From: Apricaphanius iberus
Lineage: Eukaryota > Chordata > Actinopteri > Cyprinodontiformes > Aphaniidae
Direction: 5' to 3'
Assembly (NCBI GenBank): GCA_028564705.1
Contig: JAPXFQ010002676.1
Location: forward strand, 1,178,001 to 1,242,000
DNA: 64,000 nt
The notes under the pieces are model-generated. The model did not search any database. It was not told the origin of the DNA and saw nothing but the letters and a program-made list of their open reading frames with translations. A program made the position numbers and the translations under genes. Below, piece after piece: positions 1 through 12,830 of this stretch (positions are counted from its first letter, which is position 1; each line of letters starts with the position of its first letter).

Positions 1-2014
1 TTTCATTTTTGTCAAAGAAGGTAATTTTCATCAATGGTCCTTGTCAGGTGGATGGTATAAATCAAGAACATGACATGTCATTCCAGAGAAAAATAAAAAA
101 ATTATCAAAAAAAAAATGATTATGCAGTCATTAAGAACTGATTAATCAACCCCCATTGTATATAGTTACTGGACAACATTATAAACATTGTAATGGTGCT
201 TTAGTTTAGTTGGTACAGGGCTCCAGGCATGAACTGTCTTATGAGAGAAAGCAATGAGATCGTTGTGTCTACTGGTTTACAGGTTTAATTTGGTTTCATA
301 AAAACAACCAGGATTGGAGGAGCCTAATCATGCAAATGTTATCCTACTACAATATCAGAAAATTAAGTCTTGTTTTTTCCATGATATGTAATTGTGTTTG
401 GTTCAACTGTGCAGTGATGGTTTGAGTTTGACCTTGTGTTTATGCAGTCTTTTAATGATTGCAAAACAGTTGTCCCCATTTGAGTGCCGCTTGGTGATTA
501 AGTCATGTCATTCATTTACATCTGCAAAGCCTCCTGAGTTAAATGGATTCATATGTGTCAAACGTTATTAGATTGAGTTTTGACTTATTTTTAATTTTTA
601 AACATTCATTTTAAAGGTAAGTTATGAATCAATTTCTACACCTAGATACATGTAATCTCTTTACATGTAATAGTTACTAAAATATCTGGATCTCTATTTA
701 CCAATCCTAACAATACATACACAAATCATTTCAACATTATGATGTGGGTATGATTTACTAAAGCAATCAAAAGTTGTAATAATATCATTACAGCTGAAAT
801 TTCTCTGCAGCCTACTTCTTTGTCTTCTGAGTGGAAATATGATGCAGCATCATCTTCATGCATCCGACAGGCAACATAAGATTAACAAATTTAAGGATAG
901 AGACTGATAAAACTGCTAAAATGCAAAGTGTCTAATATGGAGCCCTGAGGTACACCAAGATTACTGTTAACCATTTCAGAAAGTTTATTAATGTGACCAA
1001 ACTGTTTTCATGCCCAATATGCAGTTGGAAATCAAAATTAGTTCTCCAGAATTGCAATATTTGATACAATCACATCTTTAACAGATTTTACTAGATATTG
1101 TGAAAATACAGTAAACTAGGGAAACAAATGCTGCACTCAAAAAGTATATTTTATAATGTTAGAGTTTACGAATGGCATGTAAATGTTCCATGATAAATGA
1201 CTCTTACTATAATTTGTATTCAATGAAACTCACTTTACAAATGTGATACTTTAAAAGCTATGACTTGAAGACAGTGGCTTTGCATTGCATACCGTGAAGC
1301 CAAAAACGAGAACAGTTGCCTATTTTGACCTTTAGTGGCCAACACCTTTGAATTAATGTTGGTTTGTGCAAAGCAGTTTGTGAAACAAAATAGGAAAAGT
1401 TTAGTTATCTTATACTGTAAGAAAAAAAAACACTTCTAGGTTTTGCTGTAGGTGTGTTTCTTTTTTTTAGTTTGCTGAAATATGCACACACAAATTAAAT
1501 ACACTTAAACTTGCCATTTTTTCAATACAGATTTTTATGTCAGTTCCTTTCTTTCCTTCAACTGTCTTTTCACTTCCCTGATGCATGTTTTCTTTCCCCA
1601 CATGTTTTCTGTTTACTTGTTTCTGTCTCGTAGTTCTGCTGTCCATCAATCATTTCATCCCAACTGGTTTTTACGTTCTCTGTAGTTTTATGTCTCCTAA
1701 TTTTTCCCACCTGCTTCCTTCTCTGACCTCTTCCCATCTTGTGCTCAATTATCCTCCCAGCACTCTCTGCCTTTCAATCATTCCTTTACTTCTTTCTGCC
1801 CTTGCTGCTGATTGTACAGAGTTGAGTCCTGCTTATTGGTAATTGATCGCAGCTGAAGTGAAGAGACACTCCCGTGTTACACCTTCTCATCCTACCCTAC
1901 AAGACACGCACTTACCTTCATGTTCGTTTCCTTTTACTCAGTTCTCAAGAAAATTGGTTTTGATTACATTTGTCTTTATAAAAATATAGATGGATGTCAT
2001 CGTGTATGTAAGAG
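1..2014. other. Non-coding, AT-rich; nothing recognised
   Basis: Only short open frames with no codon structure or family motifs. A pyrimidine-rich stretch lies at 1520-1780. No repeats identified. Confidence 0.7.
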
Positions 2015-2238
2015 TAGACCCTTTTACTGTTTGTTAACAAGTAAGGGTGCATGCGCATTCTGTGCAACGGAAGTATGGTGACATTTCAGGCTTTGTCAAG
2101 CTATGCTAAGGGATCAACTTAAAAATGAGGGTTTAAGAAACTATTGACTTCAATGATTTTTAGTGAGTGGGGTAGCGCTTCACTTCCGTTGCACAGGGTG
2201 CGCAAGCATACCTTTGACATAGGGAGTAAAAGGGTCTA
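2015..2238. mobile_element. MITE with about 57-bp terminal inverted repeats
   Basis: The left end TAGACCCTTTTACTG...GTGCAACGGAAGT and right end ACTTCCGTTGCAC...GTAAAAGGGTCTA are inverted copies with few mismatches, around a short non-coding core. The ends overlap TA, consistent with a TA-target (Tc1/mariner-type) non-autonomous element. No open frame is visible. Confidence 0.8.
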
Positions 2239-2725
2239 TATTTGTTAGTACTTATCTTCACACTGACCTATATAGAGACACATTTACAGTATAATCCACA
2301 CCTTTGACTCTTCTTCTTTATAGTTGCTCTTCAGATATATTTTCTTTAGCCAGGAAGGTATATATGTATGCTGTTCAAACAACCAGGGTACCACACAAAG
2401 ACATACGCAAACACTTTGTAAGTTACACAGCTATGAGGGCAGGGTTAAAATGATTGACCCCTCAGGGTACGAGAATGTGTTCGTTGAAGAGTACAATTTG
2501 GATGAAGATAGTCTGACTTATTCTACATGCAGTAACTCATAACCACGTCAAGCATCCATACACAGAGAGTGAGAAAGAAAGAGAGACATTACCTTGTTTG
2601 AATGTTAACTCTTTAATCAGTTTCATCATTTTAATTTTATCATTCTCACTTATTCAAGGAAAGGCCTGATTTATCAAAGGTTTGCGGTTGTTAAAACATG
2701 TGAAACCTCACATGTTAAATTAATT

Positions 2726-4137
2726 TAATTTCCATTTTATTGCATGACATAAGTATTTGAACCATCAAACAAACATAACTCACTATTTGGTACAGAGGCC
2801 TTTGTAATTACAGAGATCAGACGTTTTCTGTAGTTCTTTACCAGGTTTGCACATGCTGCAGCAAGGATTTTGATCCATTCCTCCATACAGATCTTCTCCA
2901 GAGTTTTCAGGTTTCGGGGCTGATGCTGGGCAACATGGACATTTAGCTCTCTCCAAAAATGTTCTATTGGATTTAGATCTGGAGACTGGCTAGGCCGCTC
3001 CAGGATGTTGAGATCCTTCTTGCAGAGCCACTCCTTAGCTGCCCTGGCTGTGTGTTTCGGGTCGTTGTCATGCTGGAAGACCCAGCCACGACCCATCTTC
3101 ATTGCTCTTACTGAGGGAAGGAGATTGTTGGCCAAAATCTCATGATACATGTTCCCATCCATCCTCCCCTCAATACAGCGCAGTTGTCCCGTCCCTTTTC
3201 CAGAAAAGCATCCCCAAAGAATGATGTTTCCACCTCCACACTTCACAGCTGGGATGATGTTCTCGGGGTTGTACTCATTCTTCTTCTTTCTCCAAAGATG
3301 GCGAGTGGAGTTTAGATCAAAAAGCTCCACTTTTGTCTCATCAGAACACATGACCTTCTCCGGTTCCTCCTCTGGATCATCCAGATGGTCATTGGCAAAC
3401 TTCATACGGGCCTTGACATGCGCTGGCTTGAGCAGGGGGACCTTGCACCACAGGATTTTAATCTATGACGGTGGAGTTTGTTACTGACAGTTTTCTTTGA
3501 AACTGTGGTCTCAGCTCTATTCAGGTCATTGACCAGGTCCTGGTGTGTAGTTCTGGGTTCATCCCTCACTTTCCTCATGATCATTGATGACCCACCAGGA
3601 AAGATCTTGCATGGCGCTCCAGACCGTGGGAGATTGACTGTCGTCTTGAACTTCTTCCATTTTCTAATTATTGCACCAGCAGTTGTTGCCTTCTCACCAA
3701 GCTGCTAGACTATTGTCCTGTAGCCTATCCCAGCCTTGTGCAGCTATACAATTTTATCCCTGATGTCTTTGCACAGCTCTCTGGTCTTGGCCATTATGGA
3801 GAGGTTAGAGTGTGTGAACAGGTGTCTTTTATACAGGTAACAAGTTCAAACAGGAGCAGTTAAAACAGGTAACGAGTGGATAACAGGAGGGCTTCTTAAA
3901 GAAGAACTACTAGGTCTGTGGGAGCCTAAATTCTTACGGGTCGATAGGCGATGAAGTACTTATGTCATGCAATAAATTGGAAATTAATTATTTAAATATC
4001 ATCCACTGTGATTTTCTGCAAATTTTGTTTTATATTCTGTCCCTCACACTTTGATACAAATTACACACCTCTACATGCTTTTAATGTGGGAAAACTTCAA
4101 AAATCAGCAGTATATCAAATACTTGCCCCCCCCCCCA
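2726..4137 (-). mobile_element. Tc1-like transposon, left end truncated
   Basis: The right terminus (3990-4137) has the long inverted repeat, ending 'atcaaatacttg' plus a C tract next to TA. The left side keeps only the innermost part (TTCCATTTTATTGCATGACATAAGT at 2727), complementary to 3958-3985, so most of the left repeat is lost. The body holds the transposase pseudogene on the minus strand. Confidence 0.88.
2737..3794 (-). pseudogene. Tc1-like DD34E transposase pseudogene
   Basis: It starts [16 protein letters not shown] at 3794 (minus strand). There are in-frame stops in the N-terminal region (after RDKIV and after GYRTIV) and a frameshift near 3440. The last 222 codons (3405-2737) are open and keep the triad: [20 protein letters not shown] and [11 protein letters not shown], with 34 residues between second Asp and Glu. 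The DNA-binding part is broken and the catalytic part intact, so the copy is dead. Confidence 0.93.
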
Positions 4138-4144
4138 CTATATG

Positions 4145-4181
<37 letters not shown>

Positions 4182-4185
4182 TATA

Positions 4186-4238
<53 letters not shown>

Positions 4239-4248
4239 ATATATATAT
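4138..4248. repeat. (TA)n microsatellite
   Basis: Alternating TA with interruptions (TATTAATAATATATAATATTA) directly after the Tc1 terminus at 4137; preceded by a C tract (4128-4137). Confidence 0.95.
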
Positions 4249-4998
4249 GCGTGTGTTTGAGTCTTGGGTGTAGCTATTTTGAAATTCAGAATGCACTCCT
4301 TCTGTCCTTGATAACACAGTCCTGGGCAGGATTCAAACAAAATAAATAACAGTTTTTACTATATCATTGGCTTTGCATCTGGACGCTGTTGTGTGTGTTT
4401 GCATATGTGAGGCTGTGTGTGGATGTGAAGTGGCTGCCATCCATAAGTAAGCCTCCTATCAATCACTTTCACTACAATCAGCTGAGTGGGCCTTAAAACT
4501 GCTTTGTGGACTTCTTCATCTAATTTATTTTAATTTTATAAATTATGCTTTTTTGTGTTTTGTCAGCAGAGCAAACTTAGCCAAACATCTTTATCCAATT
4601 AAAGCCAATGTGTGACAGACTCTGTTTGTTTTTTTCTTTTAACACAATTGAGCAGATTCACTATTTAGCCATCGTTTCTTATGATTCTGATGCCAATGGC
4701 TTTGCTGCATCATTGTTAAATCATATGTAATTTGGAATGCAGTGTAATGGAAAACAATTTATTATTGATTATTTATTATTTATTAATTTTATTTAGTATA
4801 AATAGCTACATTTTTAGGTTCAGTTTTACATTCAGAGTTATTCACTGGCTGACTTTTAAGAGTAATTTCAAATACAATAGAACCTGTCTAGCAAAGGAAG
4901 TGAGCTAATCATGCCCCGATCTAAAGGAATTCAAACATAGATGAGAAAGAAAAAGTAACTTTTCAAAATGGATTTAACTATGAATTCTGCTCTACAAA

Positions 4999-5091
4999 AA
5001 CTGATGGCCTCCCACATTCTTCTTCATGATTATCTACGGTATACCGTATACCGTAGATAATCATGAAGAAGAATGTGGGAGGCCATCAGTT
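4999..5091. repeat. Perfect palindrome: 46-bp arms, 1-nt spacer
   Basis: 4999-5044 is the exact reverse complement of 5046-5091, with the single base at 5045 as spacer. The centre reads CTACGGTATACCGTATACCGTAG. Flanks diverge immediately beyond both ends (4998/5092 do not pair). There is no TIR hallmark or poly-A tail and no similar copy elsewhere in the window. Confidence 0.97.
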
Positions 5092-6178
5092 CATGACCTA
5101 AAGCTCAAGTGCCCTGGTGTTATGGGCTAAGATCATGATCCAAAGGACAGAAACGAGGATAATGCTGGATAACTGAAAGCAAAACAACATAAATATTTTA
5201 CATTGATCTAGTCAAACTTTGGAATTAGATCTGACTCAGATGCTGTGGTGTCAGCCTCCAGCTGTTAATCCTGGAAAATACTACTGTGTAACTGATTTAA
5301 AACAATTCTGCAAAGAACCGTGGGACACAATTCAGTAGCAGAGATTTAGAAGATGAATTTTGAGTTATTACAAATGTTTGATGGGAATTGCTGCCACCAA
5401 GTCTGGTTATTACATTTATACACAGCTACATTTTTCCCATAGTCCATGGTTGGTTTGGAAAGTTTATTTTTTAGTTATTGAATAAAATCATAATTTAAAA
5501 ACTTTTCATATTTACTTGATTTCTCCAGCATTAAAAAAGGAGACGACAAGAACACCAAAACAGAAGAAATCTGTAAGAGATAAGTCTATTTTTCCCCACA
5601 GCACTTTATATAATGTTTGCGGACATATGAGTGTTGTTTATGTCCGACCATCTTCCTGTTCTGTCTGTGCGCCTGTACTACACAGACAGACTTATGGCCC
5701 TGGGCAGCAGCTGCACACTTTCAGGCTGTCAGTACATGACTGATTCTGTGTGTTTTGTCTCAGTGTGTGTGTCTGTGCGAGTGTTGGATTGTGTGTGTGA
5801 GGGTACGTTGGAAATCTCCAGGGCCGGGATTGATTGAGCGTCTGGTGCCCCACTGTCAGAACACAGTTAGCCTCATTAGTAAAAGGTCTTTTTGTCCTCT
5901 CTTCTTCCTCTTCACATATCTTCATTGCATCTTATCCCTCTACACCCTAGCATGACCCTATTCTCCTCTCCACTTGTCTCTGTCTTCCATTACTGTCCTC
6001 TTTATTCCCCCCTTTGCCTCCATCCTCATCATCATTTCCCAAACAGCAGCAAGAAATGGGCTGCATTGGCTGCATATATGGACTGTAACGGTGAATTGAT
6101 AGCCGCAGTATTTGTCCACTCAGCATAAACACTGTTCAAACTGAACATACCTGATTTATATTGACTAACTGACTTAGA
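5092..6178. other. Non-coding; nothing certain
   Basis: Short overlapping open frames with CT/GT-rich composition. A possible mini-exon (5529-5571) has both splice-like ends but no support. Confidence 0.6.
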
Positions 6179-6206
6179 CACACACACACACACACACACA
6201 TATGTA

Positions 6207-6262
<56 letters not shown>
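6179..6262. repeat. (CA)n(TA)n(CA)n compound microsatellite
   Basis: CA repeats at 6179-6199, TA repeats to about 6245, then CA repeats to 6262. Confidence 0.95.
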
Positions 6263-6263
<1 letters not shown>

Positions 6264-6714
6264 CTGGCATTTAAGAAAGCATTGTAATCTAAATGTAAGC
6301 TTTCCTTAATTTAGTCCTTCCACTGGTCTTATTAGGTTATGAATCCCTTGAATCACACCCATGGGCTACTTCAAAGTGCACTCAGGTTGTTCCTTAATTG
6401 GAGGAAACAGCCGTAGCACAAATGATGACTCAGAAGCTTTAATTTAATTTAATCTCATTTTACCCATAACACCAATTATTGCCTTGACTTGTTCTGTATT
6501 TCCTGTAAATTAGTGGCATCACGTCAATGAAGTTTAACTGTGATTAAAATGATTTGTACACACATACATTTATTTAGTCTGATCTACAATGTTTAGTGTC
6601 CACGTCAGCAGTAAAGTTAGGCTCTCAAGTTCAGTAAAACAAGGCTGCATGATATTAGGAACACATTTCACTACCTTGTGCTCTATCCATTCCATATTAT
6701 GTATTCACACAAGT

Positions 6715-7825
6715 ACTCTAACTTTTAAAATTTTTACTCCACTACAAACACAAAACTTAGTGTATTTTATTAGAATTCTATGTGATAAATGACAAAGTAG
6801 TGAATGTTTGTGAAGTGAAGAAAACACATTTTCCCAAGAAAATGAAAAACTGAAAAGGGGAGCCTTGCATTTTTATTCAACCTCTTTTAATCTGATACCC
6901 ATAGATTAAACCCAGTGCAACCAAATCCCATCATAAATCACCATATTGGTAGATGAACCTCGCCTGTATGTAAATAATCCCAGCACAAATCCAGTAAGGG
7001 GCCTCCAAGGTTACTTAGAGAGCTTTAGTGTACAAACAATATGAAGACCAAGGAATATGGCAGACTGGTTAGGGATATAAATCAATATTATATTATTCAA
7101 ATGTGACAAAGAGTCCAAACCACCATCCTAAAATAAAACGATTATGGGGAAACTGGGGCTGCACGGTGGCGCAGTGGTTAGTGCTGTTGCCTTGCAGCAA
7201 GAAGGTCGTGGGTTCGTATCCCGGCCCAGGGTCTTTCTGCATGGAGTTTGCATGTTCTCCCCGTGTATGCGTGGGTTCTCTCCGGGTACTCCGGCTTCCT
7301 CCCACAGTCCAAAAACATGCATGATAGGTGAATTGATCACTCTAAATTGTCCCTAGGAATGAATGTGAGTGTGAATGGTTGTCTGTCTCTCTGTGTTGGC
7401 CCTGCAACAGACTGGCGTCCTGTTCAGGGTGTACCCTGCCTAACGCCTGATAATTGCTGGGATAGGCTCCAGCTGCCCCGTGACCCTGAATTGGATAAGC
7501 GGTTAAGAAGATGGATGGATGGATGGATGGGGAAACTGCAAATGGTTGCCCTTCTGAACTGAGACAAGTAGAAAAAAAGAAGCATTGATAAGAGAAGCAA
7601 ACAAGCGTGGTAACTTTGGATGAGCTGCAGGTAACAATAGCGTAGGTTGGACACGTTCTTTTATTAAGAGTGTCAAGAATACAGTTGTTGAGAGAAAGTT
7701 ATAAAAAATATCAATTATTAGTCCACAACGAACCATATAGGGGACACAGGAATTGGATTTTGGTTTCATCTGACCGAAAACGAATTTGTGGTGTATGTCT
7801 AACACTGCATATTACCCTAACAGGT
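6715..7825 (+). mobile_element. Old Tc1-like transposon relic carrying the 7156 SINE
   Basis: The left part (6770-7080) resembles the inverted repeat and leader of a widespread fish Tc1 family: a tract like 'tagaattctatgtgataaatgacaaagtag', then 'tattcaacctctttt..tctgatacc'. A decayed transposase start follows (MKTKEYGRLVRDI at about 7040). After the SINE come fragments resembling ETANGCPSELRQ and a late 'tttggtttcatctgaccgaaaa' block. Many stops and indels are present. The right end is uncertain. Confidence 0.6.
7156..7526 (+). mobile_element. tRNA-derived SINE with 12-bp target-site duplication
   Basis: Same family as the SINE at 37746: A-box-like TGGCGCAGTGGTTAG, B-box-like GGTTCGTATCCC, a middle unrelated to tRNA, and an ATGG-repeat tail. 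It is bounded by a perfect 12-bp duplication, ATGGGGAAACTG, at 7144-7155 and 7527-7538. This indicates LINE-type retrotransposition. It is inserted in an old Tc1-like element. Confidence 0.92.
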
Positions 7826-7839
7826 GCATATTAATGTCC

Positions 7840-7871
7840 TCTCTGGCTGAATGTAAACATTCAGCCAGAGA
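7840..7871. repeat. Perfect foldback: 15-bp arms, 2-nt loop
   Basis: TCTCTGGCTGAATGT (7840-7854) is followed after AA by its exact reverse complement (7857-7871). It lies near the right end of a decayed Tc1 element, so it could be a terminal-repeat relic or a local templated inversion. Confidence 0.85.
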
Positions 7872-9712
7872 TACAACGCAGGGTTGTACATGAAAGATAA
7901 AATAATATCCATGTGCTAGAATGAACTGTATAAATCCAACAGAGAATCTGTGGCAAAGCTGATGATTTTTGTCAGGAAAAATTGACAAAAATTAGAGTAG
8001 TTCAAAGTTTGTGAGTTCATTATAAATATGCATGCCACATATATCAGATTTTTGTTTTGAAATTTGATTTTGAAACCCATATCTCCTGTTCCTTCCACTT
8101 CTTGTGATGCACTAATTTCTGTTTCACTTCATTGCATAAATCTATCAATTGAAGTGTCTGATCTTAAAGTAGGCTTTTGTGTACTTTTGCCTGTTAATGT
8201 ATATTGCTATGTTTTTGTTTTGTTTTTTTGTTTTTGTTGATGCTACTATTGTTAATAACCAACAGTGAAACTCTATCAACTGCTCAAACAGATTATTGGC
8301 ATGTTGAGTCTGAGTGCCTGACACATAACCAAATGTATCATCCAACCACTCCGTCGCAATTAAAATATGGGACACGTTGATGTTGCTGTTATGATGTGAT
8401 TCAGTATTGTGCAACTTTGTTTCAGACTAAAAGAGTACACCTTATACGACACCCTTTGTTCGAGATGTTATGTGTGACAGACAAAAATGCTATTTTGTGC
8501 AATTATCTTGTGTTGCTCGTCTTTTTGCTTCAGGATGTTTTACAACCGTGACTCACTGGTTAATGGGAGATTTTCTAAGGAAATCTAAAACTGAACAATG
8601 AACACATTATTCTTTTCCAAGCTGCACAGTATGAGTGCTTCATGAAAAGAGAAATCTAGTCATTATAAAGTCCTACATGTCATGTAACATAGATACATAT
8701 TTTTTTTAGATTTGAATATAGGGTAATTTAGAAAGAATAGAGAGAAATATAAAAGGAAGGGGTGTCTGCACAGTGTTTTAATAAAACATATATCAAAAAG
8801 AATAAAAAGGTTTTTTTAGAAATAAAAAATTTCCCATGAAAGTTTTAACAGCTCTTTCAGATGTTAGACCAACATATATAATTGGTAATAGCAACAGATA
8901 TAATTGTCTGACAGCTACATCAAAACGTGACTTTTATGCCACTCACCCTATTATACAGTAGTTAAAACTGTATCAGTCTCAGTGGGAGCCAATTAAAAGC
9001 AGACAATCACAGGACCATGAAGGACCTATGTCCGTGTTTGTAAGCAGGCCAGGCAGCAGCATCCTGTTACAGCTGACTGACTGTTGCAGGAGAACAAGCC
9101 AGTGGCACTGACCTGACATGATGAGAGAAAAGCATGAATGGAATAAAGAAACAGCCTAGACAAGTTGCCCGTCCACCTCGACGAAAACAAATTCTCACCT
9201 GCAGTCAGGCTGCCGCTTGTTTTTGTCTGTAGCTGTGGTAGAGAATCAAGAGATACACAGAACATTTAGAGAGGAAAGTGCTGCTCACTCAGTAATTGAT
9301 TGCCTGAAATGAAAACTAAAAGTCACAGAGATGAGTCTGAGCTTTATACTTGGGAAACACTGCTGGGCGAACATTATCCTGTCAGGGGGAAAAACGTGAC
9401 CTCTGAAGAGTTGTGTGAGTCGATTTATTTTCCTTCAAATATTTTATCTTCTCAGATGTCACCAGTGTTGTTCAAGTATCCAAAGAGCAGGGAGGCAACA
9501 AATTGCTCTACTTCAATTAGTATACTCATCTCCGCCAGCTTGTAATTGCTGTTTCTGGGGTTGTTCCATATTATGCTTGCGCTATTTGGGTTATAATTAT
9601 TTTCCATAACATACTCTTTGCCAACGGAAGCAGCCTTTGGTGAATTTCTTCGAAGAATGAGAAACATACTTTGTGCCAGGAGCGCAGCCTAATTAACCAG
9701 TGAGCATTTGTT
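7872..9712. other. Non-coding; nothing recognised
   Basis: AT-rich with scattered homopolymers. No long frame, SINE head or Tc1 block. Confidence 0.65.
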
Positions 9713-10150
9713 TATACACCCCTGTGCAAAAGTCTTGAGTCATTCGTCATCTGTTTTTATTCTGCTTCCAGTGAGCAGACTTTTTTTGGTTTCTTGACGT
9801 TGTCTTGGTGTATTTCTTTTTAGGCTTTCTAACGTCTTCAAATGAGTTTTCATTCATTTTTAATCCAGCACCATTTTCAGAGGCACATCATCTGCTGCTT
9901 GTTGGACCATCTAACTCTAACTCGGTAGATAAACTGAGTGAGTAACCCAGAGGAGTGTAGACACAACAGAAAACTTGTCAAATGAGTAAATTTAAATTAG
10001 GATCTTAGTTACTAGCAGCTTGTCAAAGACACACAGCTTGTCCCCATTTATTTCTTTGATTCTATGAAAAATACCACAGCTTGACAGACTGAAAATAGGA
10101 TTTTTGTCACCAAAAGGATGATTCCCAAAGACCTGTCAGCCGACAACTTG
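9713..10150. mobile_element. Possible Tc1-like fragment
   Basis: The segment begins 'cacccctgtgcaaaagtctt', like the inverted-repeat terminus of a common fish Tc1 family. It ends with 'cccaaagacctgtcagccgac', resembling an internal Tc1 transposase stretch. No frame survives. Confidence 0.35.
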
Positions 10151-10731
10151 ACCTACAGCAGATCATAAACTTGAGGATGATGATGCATTTCTCAGGTCCC
10201 ATTTCAGGTCTGGCATCACTTTTCTTTCTGATCCCTCGAGCCACAGTTTTTTATATCTTGGGACCCAGCAGTGTCTCTCTCAATGAGATTAAAAAAACAT
10301 CTTTACATTTTCATAGTTTATTGAATATATTTTTAGTATCTAAGATCTTTTTTAGCTATAATCTGATCTTAAAAGATCTGACACACAAAAAATATAATAT
10401 ATATACACAGATAATTTCATTTCTATATGTGTTTTGTGTATTATGTCTTTTATGCCTCCTTAAGAAACCCTGGTTGTTTTTATTAAAAGCAGTATTATGT
10501 GCAAAAAGCTGTGAAGTGGAACATTTTGGATGAGCTAATTACAGCACTGACTTGGCTTATAATTGAAAACATCGATGATTTTGATGCGCTTTTAGTTTTG
10601 GAGTAATGAGCGTTTATTCTAATAACCAACACTTTTTACTTTGAGTCAGTGGGATGAAATTAGTCTCAGAGGGAAAGGAGTGTAGGCATATATATGAATC
10701 TCCTTTACTACAACCTGATCAATACATGCAC

Positions 10732-10976
10732 CCAAAAAATCAAACCTCAGATTATTTAAAAAAAAATTAATGGGAAATAAATCGTGGGATTAAAAAAAAC
10801 ATAAAAAAAAAAAAAAAAAAATTTTAGTCAAGTGGTTCCACTCAACTGCTTTAAGTAACTGTTAAGATACTTGGTTACCTGGTATGAGTCCATACTTACA
10901 TACTATTTAACCAAGTATCGTGGAACCACTTGACCTAACATTTTTAAGTAAATCTGAGGTTTGATATTTTTTTGTG
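10732..10976. mobile_element. Foldback MITE
   Basis: Outer inverted repeats (AAAATCAAACCTCAGATT near 10737; AAATCTGAGGTTTGATATTT near 10950) and inner ones (TCAAGTGGTTCCAC near 10828; GTGGAACCACTTGA near 10919) enclose GATACTTGGTTA / TTAACCAAGTATC. Almost the whole 245 bp can fold as an interrupted hairpin. There is no coding capacity. An A-rich tract sits within the left arm. Confidence 0.72.
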
Positions 10977-11448
10977 GTGTTAGATTTAAAGAGAAAAACG
11001 CGAAACTAAAGCAAAAGGTTTACTAATCGTATGCATTTGAACAACCTCGAGGGTCAAATATGTAACTTTCAGGTGCTATTCTTCTCCTACATAGCACATT
11101 TCATCCTATCCACTTTTTAAGCGCCCTGTGGACAACCTACTGTAGTGGTCAGTTCCAAGGACTGAAGTAAAGGTAATTAAAAAGCTACAAAAAGTTAAAA
11201 AACATAGAAAAAATAAAAGAAAATATTAATCTAAGGAGTTTTAAAGGTGATCAGAAGGCCTGACGTTTTGGAAACAGTATTCAATTTTAGCTGGTTAGTT
11301 TAAATTTTCACTCCTTACGGTATACTAACTATTTCAATATGAATCAAACATTTGCATGTCTTATAATTTTTTAAATACTACTTACTAGTTTCAACTACTC
11401 AGCAAGAAATGTGCATTTTCTTCATACATCAAATAGTGTATTAGTAGT

Positions 11449-11622
11449 TTTTGGCACTTGTGGCTCAGTAGGTAAAGTAGTTGTCCAGTAATCATATCTC
11501 TTGTCACCGCTCTGTATCAGTGTATGAATGTGTATGAGTGTGCGAGTGCAAAAGGGTGGAAGTGGCTCTATTGTAAAGTGCTTTGAGTGGTCAGTATGGC
11601 TAGAAAAGCATTATACTGACCA
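11449..11622 (+). mobile_element. tRNA-derived SINE (GGCTCAG family), internally shortened
   Basis: The head TTGGCACTTGTGGCTCAGTAGG contains an A-box-like TGGCTCAGTAGG. The 3' part has the family tail (GTAAAGTGCTTTGAGTGGTC...AAAAGCATTATAC). The B-box region is degraded or deleted. It resembles the copies at 22249 and 59236. Confidence 0.65.
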
Positions 11623-11628
11623 TATGTA

Positions 11629-12830
11629 CTGTGAAAAAGTTTTACGCAGATGAGAAAAAAAATATGCTGTAAACAAAGAATGCTTTCAGAAATATTAATA
11701 AGGCTTTTTCTTAACAATGCAAAATGAGCTAACAGAAAAATGTGAATGTAAGTAATATTTCCCTTCCTATTTCCTTCAAACTAGCATCAATTCTTACAGG
11801 TACACTTGTGCAAAGTCAGGGAGTTTGTAGGATTATAGTCAGGCGTATGATCAACTAGATATACCAAACAAGTTCTAATGATCGTCAATGTCACACGTAG
11901 GCTGAAACACAGTCCTTGATTGAAACAGAAACAGCTGTGTAGGAGGCTTAAAACTGGGTGAGGAACAGCCAAACTCTGCTACCAAGGTGAGGTTGTGGCA
12001 GAAACCAATGGGACCCCAGGTACACCTACATACTGTCTGGAGAAGTCTGCCCAGGAGTTATCTTCCGGGAAGGGTTGTTGCCAAAAAGCCATATCTCTGA
12101 TGTGGAAAAAAGGCCAAGTGGCTCAAATATCCACAAAAACATAGGAACTGCGGTTCAGAAAAAATGGCAGCACATGCCCTGGACTGATGAGTCAAAATTT
12201 GAAATACTTGGCTGAAGCAGAGGTACATGAATGAGTGTCTTCAGGCGACACTGAAGTATGATGGAGGTTCCTTGAATGTTTGTTGCTGAATTTTTGCAGA
12301 AGTTGGAGATTTTGTGAGGATTAATTGGTCTTCTCAATGCTGAGAAATACAGACACATACCTATCCATCATGATATACCATCAGGGAGCCGCATGATTAG
12401 CCCCAAATTTTTTCTGCAGCAGGGCAACGACCCCAAACGTACAACCAAAGTCATTAAGAACCATCTTGAGTGTAAAAAAGAATAAGAACTCCTGGAAATG
12501 ATGGTGTGGCCCCACAGAGTCCTGATCTCAACATCATGGAGGATGTCTGGGATTAAATGAAGAAACAGAAACAGAGGATCTGTGGTGAGTTCTCCAAGAT
12601 GTTTGAAACAACCTACCAGCCAAATTCATTCAAAAACTGTGCAACTGTACCTGGAATAATTAATGCAGTTTTTGAAGGCAAAGGGTGGTCACACCAAATT
12701 TAGATTTTAGATTTCTCTTTTGTTCATTAAAACCTCAATTTTTTAAATCATTCTTTGTTTACAGCTTATATTTACACCCCATCCTCAAACGTTTGCATGG
12801 TACCATAAGTTCAGTCAATTTACCATTTAT
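11629..12830 (+). mobile_element. Degenerate Tc1-like transposon
   Basis: The left leader includes GTAAACAAAGAATGCTTTCA, found exactly again at 35261. Its core is inverted at the right end (CATTCTTTGTTTACAG at about 12751). Decayed transposase pieces on the + strand include a start-like block (12040-12100), GLMSQNLKYLA-like around 12185, an AGQRPQTYNQSH-like DDE block at 12420 and SPDLNIMEDVWD at about 12515 (in-frame SPDLN-I-E-W hallmark). Multiple stops and indels. Confidence 0.8.

Noticed and set aside
5529..5571. Mini-exon-like stretch with acceptor (tttctccag) and donor (gtaaga)
   Set aside because: Only 14 codons, no similarity to a known protein, no partner exons nearby.
7093..7356. 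Overlapping open frames on both strands
   Set aside because: They lie within the SINE. The same peptides reappear in the copy at 37746, as expected of a repeat, not a gene.
10171..10533. 120-codon open frame
   Set aside because: Hydrophobic and low-complexity, no motif, AT-driven composition; no splice or homology support.
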